Assembly (NCBI RefSeq): GCF_016107395.1 | Contig: NZ_JAAIKO010000029.1 | Coordinates: forward strand, 1 to 64,000 | Reading direction: 5' to 3' | DNA: 64,000 nucleotides | Source of the DNA: Streptomyces fildesensis | Lineage (GTDB): Bacteria > Actinomycetota > Actinomycetes > Streptomycetales > Streptomycetaceae | Shown here: piece after piece, positions 58,587 through 64,000 of the stretch | How the letters are laid out: each line of letters begins with the position of its first letter | Position numbering within the stretch: position 1 is the stretch's first letter | Program-made: the position numbers and the translations under genes | Notes under the pieces: generated by a model | The model's input: only the letters and a program-made list of their open reading frames with translations | Told to the model about the DNA's origin: nothing | Databases searched by the model: none

Positions 58587-60419
58587 ATGAGCCGCTCAGC
58601 ACGCACCCTCCACCTGGCACTCGCCTTCGTGGTCGCCCTGGTCACAGCCATCAGCCTGACCGGCGGCCCGGCCACCGCCGCCGCGACCCCCACCGCCGCG
58701 CCGGCCACCGCCGGCCCCGGCACCAACTACGCCTACGACGACCCCTTCACCAGCGCCCGCACCCAGTGGTGGCGCGACGACCACTTCGGCATGTTCATCC
58801 ACTACGGCGCCTACTCCCAGCTCCAGGGGACGTACACCCGCCCGGACGGCTCGGTCTGCCGGGACGCCGAGTGGATCGAGCGCGACTGCGCCATACCCAA
58901 GGCGCAGTACGAGGACATCGCCGCACAGTTCAACCCGGCGTCCTTCGACGCGAACGCGATCGTGAAACTGGCCAAGGACGCGGGCCAGCGCTACATCGTG
59001 CAGACCGCCAAGCACCACGAGGGCTACGCGATGTGGCCGACAAAGGTCAACACCTGGAATCTGCGCGACCACTCGTCGTTCAGCAAGAGCCGCGACATCC
59101 TGGCCGAGATGAAGGCCGCCGCCGACTCCCAGGGCATCAAGTTCGGTCTGTACTACTCGATCTGGGACTGGCACAACCCGAACTTCACGGCCGACTTCCC
59201 GCAGTACAAGAAGGACATGTACGCCCAGCTCAAGGAGCTCGTCGACAACTACCACCCGGCGGTGCTGTGGTTCGACGGCGAGTGGGCGACCGACAACCCG
59301 ACGAACCCGTGGTCGACCGCCGACGGCGAGGCGCTGCAGACCTATCTGCACGGCCTGGACCCCAACCTGGTGATCAACAACCGGGTCGACAAGCGCCGGG
59401 TCGTGGACGGCGACTACGGCACTCCGGAGCAGGAGATCCCCCCGGCCCCGGTCGGCGGGCAGCTCTGGGAGTCCTGCATGACCCTCAATGACCACTGGGG
59501 GTACGCCGGTTACGACACCAACTGGAAGTCCGCGACCACACTGACCCGTAACGTCGTCGACATCGCCTCGCGCGGCGGCAACTACCTCCTCAACATCGGC
59601 CCGGACAAGACCGGCGCGGTGCCCTCGGGCGCGGTCGACCGGCTGCGCTCGATGGGCTCCTGGCTCTCCGCCAACGGGCAGGGCGCCGCGGTGTACGGCG
59701 CGGGCGCGGCCAGGAACGTGGCCACTCCCGCCTGGGGAGCCGTGGCCTCGGCACCGGGCAACAAGCTGGAGGCGTCGGTCTACACCTGGCCGGGCGCCGG
59801 CAAGCCGCTGCATCTGAAGGCCACCGCGCCGCTGACCATCACCGGGGCGCGGGTGCTGGGCAGCAGCCAGCAGGTCACCGTGAAGGCCGCGGGTGACGGC
59901 TACGACATCACACCGTCGGGAGCGGCGGTCAACGCGACCGCCACCGTCATCGAGCTGACCTACGCCCCGCCGCAGCCGGCGAACGGTACCGGCACCGGGC
60001 TGACCGCACAGTACTGGGACAACACCTCGTTCAGCGGGGCGCCGAAGGTGACGCGGACCGACCGGACGATCAACTTCGCCTGGCGCTACCTCGGTTCACC
60101 GGACCCGGCCGTCCCGACCGACAACTTCGCGGCACGGTGGACCGGCTCCGTCCAGCCCCGCTACAGCGAGACGTACACCTTCCTGACCGTCTCCGACGAC
60201 ACGGTGCAGGTCTGGGTCGACGGCAAGCAGATCATCAGCAACACGACACCGCACGATGCCGCCGTCAACACCGGCACCGTGACCCTGCAGGCCGGAAAGA
60301 AGCACTCGATCCGTATCGACTTCACCGAGCGCACCGGCGAGGCGGCCATGAAGCTGCTCTGGTACGCGCCCGACGAGGCACAGCGCATCGTGCCGGCAGG
60401 TCAGCTCTACCCGTCCTGA
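58587..60419 (+). CDS. Secreted GH29 alpha-L-fucosidase with PA14 domain
   Basis: This 610-residue exported enzyme removes alpha-L-fucose from glycans. The signal peptide is followed by the GH29 domain (QWWRDDHFGMFIHYGAYS, YIVQTAKHHEGYAMWPTK, FGLYYSIWDWHN) with the nucleophile Asp in VLWFDGEW near residue 230 and GGNYLLNIGPDKTG. A linker domain leads to a C-terminal PA14 domain (GLTAQYWDNTSFSG, YSETYTFLTVSDDTVQVWVDGK) that binds carbohydrate. The start at 58587 is set by GGAG six bases upstream. Confidence 0.93.
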   Translation: MSRSARTLHLALAFVVALVTAISLTGGPATAAATPTAAPATAGPGTNYAYDDPFTSARTQWWRDDHFGMFIHYGAYSQLQGTYTRPDGSVCRDAEWIERDCAIPKAQYEDIAAQFNPASFDANAIVKLAKDAGQRYIVQTAKHHEGYAMWPTKVNTWNLRDHSSFSKSRDILAEMKAAADSQGIKFGLYYSIWDWHNPNFTADFPQYKKDMYAQLKELVDNYHPAVLWFDGEWATDNPTNPWSTADGEALQTYLHGLDPNLVINNRVDKRRVVDGDYGTPEQEIPPAPVGGQLWESCMTLNDHWGYAGYDTNWKSATTLTRNVVDIASRGGNYLLNIGPDKTGAVPSGAVDRLRSMGSWLSANGQGAAVYGAGAARNVATPAWGAVASAPGNKLEASVYTWPGAGKPLHLKATAPLTITGARVLGSSQQVTVKAAGDGYDITPSGAAVNATATVIELTYAPPQPANGTGTGLTAQYWDNTSFSGAPKVTRTDRTINFAWRYLGSPDPAVPTDNFAARWTGSVQPRYSETYTFLTVSDDTVQVWVDGKQIISNTTPHDAAVNTGTVTLQAGKKHSIRIDFTERTGEAAMKLLWYAPDEAQRIVPAGQLYPS

Positions 60420-60428
60420 CCGCACGAC

Positions 60429-60467
60429 CGGGTGCGGCGGGCACCATACCGGTGGCCGCCGCACCCG
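60429..60467. terminator. Terminator between fucosidase and the binding-protein gene
   Basis: A 12-bp stem (60429-60440 with 60456-60467) and 15-base loop separates the convergent ends at 60419 and 60474. It can serve both genes. Confidence 0.75.
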
Positions 60468-60473
60468 TCCCGC

Positions 60474-62009
60474 TCAGTCCTTCGGCGGAATGAACGGGGT
60501 ACCGGTGCGCGAGGAGACGGCGAGGGTGTGGACCTTGCCGTCGGCACCGATCTCGATGACGGGTACGGCCTTGTCCGTCGGAGAGCCGTCGTTGGCGAAG
60601 GAGATGTACCCGCTCGCCCCCATCACCGCGTCGACCCCGTGCAGCGACTGCCAGATCTGGATCATCTGCGAGCCGGTCACCCGGCCATTGGCTCCCGGGG
60701 AGCGCCCCACCGTACGGGCACCCTTGACCGCCGCACTGACCGCGTCGTAGCCCATCATCGCCTGGCCGTCGTCGAGCCCCTCCAGCGGGAACGTCGCATG
60801 GTAGTAGCCGTGCTTGCCGAGAACGGCGACGTCGTCCCGCACCGCGGCCGAGTACGCGTCGGGGCGCCTCTCCCAGGCCTCGGGGTGGGCGAGACCGGTG
60901 TACAGCAGCCGGACGGTGCCACTGCGCAGGGTTTCCTTGATCTCGTCGAAACCGGCGGCCTGGGCGGCCTGCGAGGCATCGTCGCCGGAGAGCACGATGA
61001 GCTTGCGGGCGGAGCACGGCCGGTTCTTGAGCGGCGCGAGGAAGCTCGGCAGGTTCACCCCGCGCCCGGCGAAGTAGATGACATCGGGCTTGACCGCGCA
61101 CAGGTTCGCCATCCGGGTCGCGAACGCGGTGGCGACACCTTCCTGCGAGGAGTCGTACTGCTCGACCTGGCCGACCAGCCGCTCCTCCGGGAAGGCCGCC
61201 AGGAACGCCTTGCCGAGGGTGCGGCTGTACTGGTCGTCCGGCCGGGCGTCCTGTATCACCATCACCTTCAGCGCGGAGTACGGCGGCTGCTTCAGGAACG
61301 AGGCGGCGGCCGCCGCCTCGTCGGTGTTGGTCGGGGCGGCGCGCACCAGTCCCGGAATCCCGGCGAGCGTGTCGGCGGAGAGGACGGAGCCGACCGCGCC
61401 GAGCTGCAGCCCGCCGGAGTCCGTGTTGCCCGTCACCTTCCCTATCATCCGCGCGGTCGCGTCCGTGCTGGTGCCGAGCCCCGCGACGGCCACGATGTGC
61501 TGCGGGCCCACCCGGCTGCGGATCTCCTCCAGCGTGGCGTCCCGCTGCTCGTCGGTACTGCCGCAGTTGGCCAGCAGCAGCCGGATACGGGGGACGTCGC
61601 CTCCGCCGAGCGTGTTGTTCTTCTCGTACAGGGCCGCGTACGCGCCCTGGATCTCGTGCCGTACGGAGTCCGGGGTGTTGGTGTCCTTGGGGCCGGGGAC
61701 CAGGGACATGAGGTAGACGATGCTGACGAAGGAACGGTTGTCCTGGTCGACCGCGGCGTTCTGCGTGTGGATCAGGTCGGAGACCGCCGCCAGGTTGTCG
61801 GAGAAGTGGAACGAGCCGTCCGTCACCCCGACGCAGCTGCGGTCGGCCCCGACGTGTCTGACCCCGTCGGCGCACGAGGTGTCCTCCGGCCACAGCGTCC
61901 AGGTGAGCGTGCCACCGACGAGTGCGAGCACCAGCACGGCCAGCACCACGTTCCACGGCCACCGCATCCACAGATGACGGCCGGTCACCCAATGGCCCCG
62001 GGTCGACAT
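60474..62009 (-). CDS. Membrane-anchored periplasmic-binding-protein-like protein
   Basis: This 511-residue protein has an N-terminal transmembrane segment (WPWNVVLAVLVLALVGGTLTW) without a lipobox, followed by a type-I periplasmic binding domain of the Peripla_BP_6/branched-chain amino acid class (GVTDGSFHFSDNLAAVSDLI, LLLANCGSTDEQ, VAVAGLGTSTDATARM, PDVIYFAGRG, LYTGLAHPEAW). The whole domain should lie outside the membrane. No permease or transporter ATPase is adjacent. It follows the large P-loop ATPase by 49 bases, and GAGGAGG precedes its ATG. Confidence 0.8.
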   Translation of the reverse strand: MSTRGHWVTGRHLWMRWPWNVVLAVLVLALVGGTLTWTLWPEDTSCADGVRHVGADRSCVGVTDGSFHFSDNLAAVSDLIHTQNAAVDQDNRSFVSIVYLMSLVPGPKDTNTPDSVRHEIQGAYAALYEKNNTLGGGDVPRIRLLLANCGSTDEQRDATLEEIRSRVGPQHIVAVAGLGTSTDATARMIGKVTGNTDSGGLQLGAVGSVLSADTLAGIPGLVRAAPTNTDEAAAAASFLKQPPYSALKVMVIQDARPDDQYSRTLGKAFLAAFPEERLVGQVEQYDSSQEGVATAFATRMANLCAVKPDVIYFAGRGVNLPSFLAPLKNRPCSARKLIVLSGDDASQAAQAAGFDEIKETLRSGTVRLLYTGLAHPEAWERRPDAYSAAVRDDVAVLGKHGYYHATFPLEGLDDGQAMMGYDAVSAAVKGARTVGRSPGANGRVTGSQMIQIWQSLHGVDAVMGASGYISFANDGSPTDKAVPVIEIGADGKVHTLAVSSRTGTPFIPPKD

Positions 62010-62058
62010 CACGCGCTCCTCCTCAGCAGGGATCGATCGGACGGACCGGCTTCGGTCC

Positions 62059-64000
62059 TCAGTCGGTGAACCGGGCGGCCTCGTCCAACAGCGTGTCGGT
62101 GTCGGCGTCCGCCGCCAGCGCCAGCTGCCGGAACATGGCGCTGATCTTGTAGTTGAGTTCGGGGCGGCCCGGTGGCAGCCGGTTGCGGGGATCGCCCGCG
62201 AGCCACAGCGCGGCCGCCAGCTCGGCCAGCGGACGGCCGGTGACCGGATCGGCGTACGCGGCCGGCGCGTGCTCACGGGCCAGCTGTCCCGCGTTGTGCG
62301 ACGGCTGATCGTCCGTGAGCTGCGCGCGGTGCATCGGCGCCGCGGTGACGTGATAGAGCTCGCGCAGCCAGGGCACCGCGTCGGCGGCACCGAAGCCACG
62401 CGCGAAATGCATGACCACCGTGTCGAGTTCGTTGAGTGCGAGCCGGTGGTAGAGGGCGTCCAGCGGACGGCTGAGCCGCTCGTGCCACGCACACAGCGCC
62501 TGGTGCGCGTGCTGCCAGGCGGCCGGTCCGCCTACCGGAGCCGGCCGCCCGGCGAGTTCCTCCAGCAGCAGCAGTCGCAGCCACGGGTGCAGGACCGGGC
62601 GCTCCTCGGGGGCACCGGGCGCCACCAGATAGCCGGACGGGCCGCGTCCACCGCGGGTGTTGGCGTCCTCGGGGATGGGCGCGAACAGCCACAGCTGGTT
62701 GCGCAGTTCCAGCATCACGGTGTCCCGGGCGTGCTCGGACAGCTCGTTGAGCAGCCCGGAGTTGACGGCCGCCGCCGGGGTCCTGGCGGCGGCGACCGGT
62801 ACGGCGGCGGCCCGCTGGTCGGTGGTCAGCCCGTCGAGCAGGTAGTCGCGGACGACGGCGCCGAGCGGCGGCCTGCGCACCGGATCGCCGCCGTCCCCGG
62901 GCACCGGGGTGTCCAGCAGGCCGTACAGATCTCGGTCGGAGACGCCCGCCGCGAGCAGCCCGCCGATGGCGGTGTGCACCTGCTGGACGCTCCAGGGGTG
63001 GCCGTAGGTGAGCCGGTGCACCAGCGGGGTGGCACGGGCCAGCCGGGTGGCGTGCACGGGATGGCGTCCCGCCTCGAGCGACACCTCGACCTCGTACAGG
63101 TCGCGCAGTCGCACCGGATACCACCAGTCGGCGGGCGGGGCGTCGGTGCGCGGCCGCCAGTCGGCGTACGAGGCGCGGTCGGCGACCTGGATGTACGGGT
63201 CGCCGGGCCGTCCGTCGGCGGGGCCGGGCACCGCGCGGGTGGTGGCACTCGTCGCCACGATCAGCAGCGGGTCGTACCTGCCCGGCTGCGACACCGCGTG
63301 CTCGGCGCGCAGCCGTACCAGCAGGTCCAGGAAGCGGGTGCCGTGGCTGTGGTCGATGTTGTCGAGCAACACCAGGCAGTTGTGGTCCCGGCGCGCGTGC
63401 CCGTACGCGGCGCGCAGATCGGCGAGGAACGCCTCGCACAGCCGCCGGTCCACCGCCTCCCGGTGTTCCTCCGCCGTGCTGCGGCTGCGCAGGTTCAGCT
63501 CGACCAGTTCGTCCATCGCGGTGGGCGGCCCGAGCGAGCCGTACCAGTGGTACGTCTGGTTGAGGAAGGTGCGGGTCGGCATGTACTCGAACCCGCGCAG
63601 CAGCACACCGATGATCAGGTCGGTGCCGGGGATCGGCGACAGGCCGAGCGAGTCGACGATCGAGCTGATCCCCTCGCCGGCGTCGACCGCGGCGCCGCGG
63701 CTGCGGGCCTGGCGTAACGCCTTGCGCAGTTCACGGGTGGCCTGTTCCCGGTCGGTCAGCGACAGTTCGGGCTGCACGGCGAGCAGCCCGAGCAGCAGCC
63801 GCGGGAAACGCAGCGGCTTGATACCGGTGTGCTTGCGCGCCAGCAGGAACGCCAGATGCACGGCCACCTCGTACGGCCGCTGTTCGTCCGCCGCCGCGAA
63901 GTCGACCCGGGCGGCGGGGGCCCCGCGCGTCACCGCCTCGAAGTGGTCGAGCGCGAACGTCTTGCCACTGCCGGGCCGTCCCAGCAGGGCGATCAGCGGC
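62059..64000 (-). CDS. Large P-loop ATPase, STAND-like, 5' end outside the window
   Basis: The frame is open to the right edge (646 residues visible). It begins with ALLGRPGSGKTFALDHF (Walker A) at the very edge and has a Walker B CLVLLDNIDHS about 205 residues later, then a Sensor-like ATSATTRAV. The rest is helical and Arg/Ala-rich (YGHPWSVQQVHTAIGG, NELDTVVMHFARGFG). It resembles STAND-type signalling ATPases, not a transport subunit. It is the first gene of a pair with the anchored binding protein. The true start and N-terminus are not in the window. Confidence 0.75.
   Translation of the reverse strand, partial: PLIALLGRPGSGKTFALDHFEAVTRGAPAARVDFAAADEQRPYEVAVHLAFLLARKHTGIKPLRFPRLLLGLLAVQPELSLTDREQATRELRKALRQARSRGAAVDAGEGISSIVDSLGLSPIPGTDLIIGVLLRGFEYMPTRTFLNQTYHWYGSLGPPTAMDELVELNLRSRSTAEEHREAVDRRLCEAFLADLRAAYGHARRDHNCLVLLDNIDHSHGTRFLDLLVRLRAEHAVSQPGRYDPLLIVATSATTRAVPGPADGRPGDPYIQVADRASYADWRPRTDAPPADWWYPVRLRDLYEVEVSLEAGRHPVHATRLARATPLVHRLTYGHPWSVQQVHTAIGGLLAAGVSDRDLYGLLDTPVPGDGGDPVRRPPLGAVVRDYLLDGLTTDQRAAAVPVAAARTPAAAVNSGLLNELSEHARDTVMLELRNQLWLFAPIPEDANTRGGRGPSGYLVAPGAPEERPVLHPWLRLLLLEELAGRPAPVGGPAAWQHAHQALCAWHERLSRPLDALYHRLALNELDTVVMHFARGFGAADAVPWLRELYHVTAAPMHRAQLTDDQPSHNAGQLAREHAPAAYADPVTGRPLAELAAALWLAGDPRNRLPPGRPELNYKISAMFRQLALAADADTDTLLDEAARFTD

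Overview
The window is chromosomal DNA from a high-GC actinomycete, almost certainly Streptomyces or a close relative. The base composition is very GC-rich with strong G/C at third codon positions, there are GTG and TTG starts beside AGGAGG-type ribosome sites, and translational coupling through ATGA overlaps is frequent. Several arrangements are typical of streptomycetes: murT-gatD, a ureABCFGD operon without ureE, a HATPase / XRE-DUF5753 / DUF397 regulatory cassette, a probable c-di-AMP riboswitch ahead of an NlpC/P60 hydrolase, and a zinc-independent L33/L31 pair behind a Zur-like box. I found no rRNA, tRNA, CRISPR array, prophage or biosynthetic gene cluster. About 57 intact protein genes, one gene cut by the right edge and three broken gene remnants are supported.

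Layout. 0-10 kb: peptide deformylase, lipid II amidation (murT-gatD), phosphofructokinase, a CtaG-like membrane protein, an acyltransferase, and a PARG-type macrodomain gene coupled to a YbaK-cupin fusion. 10-17 kb: a DUF1772 membrane protein, a secreted lectin/discoidin protein, a Mut7-C protein, a small MITE-like element, an F420/PPOX-type protein, a LacI regulator with two identical operators, a cytoplasmic ricin-fold protein, and the rpmG2-rpmE2 zinc-starvation pair. 17-23 kb: an AraC regulator with a VOC protein, then the NHEJ set (Ku divergent from separate LigD polymerase and ligase genes), then a degraded ABC exporter showing a deletion scar and a frameshift. 23-29 kb: small stress-type proteins, a cold-shock protein, a secreted S33 tripeptidyl-peptidase-like hydrolase, a CTP-synthase-related amidotransferase and a LysR regulator. 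29-34 kb: the urease operon with a PemK/MazF-like gene at its 3' end and a candidate GlnR site at its 5' end.

34-42 kb: a secreted M28 aminopeptidase, an orphan Phd antitoxin divergent from a ClpP paralogue that is coupled to a small unknown protein, the riboswitch-controlled C40 hydrolase, a VOC-GNAT pair, and the WhiJ-type cassette. 42-46 kb: biotin synthesis (bioF divergent from bioB-bioA-bioD, with a shared 26-bp dyad between them), with a Cys-rich tail on BioB. 46-53 kb: a ribbon-helix-helix / Doc-like toxin-antitoxin pair, a GNAT, dnaE, and two coupled CNNM/CorC-type membrane proteins. 53-64 kb: a HelD-like helicase, a DJ-1/PfpI protein with a TetR gene divergent from a LysR gene, a secreted GH29 alpha-L-fucosidase with a PA14 domain, and a membrane-anchored periplasmic-binding-protein-like gene behind a large P-loop ATPase that runs off the window.

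Most of the window is housekeeping or scavenging: nitrogen through urease and peptidases, sugars through the fucosidase and lectins, cofactor through biotin, and zinc sparing. The stretches least explained by known systems are the P-loop ATPase plus anchored binding protein at the right edge, the macrodomain-YbaK-cupin pair, the ClpP-coupled small protein beside an orphan antitoxin, and several unexplained DNA or RNA dyads, including an interlocked pair at 37360-37417. All calls come from reading the sequence; no database search was possible.
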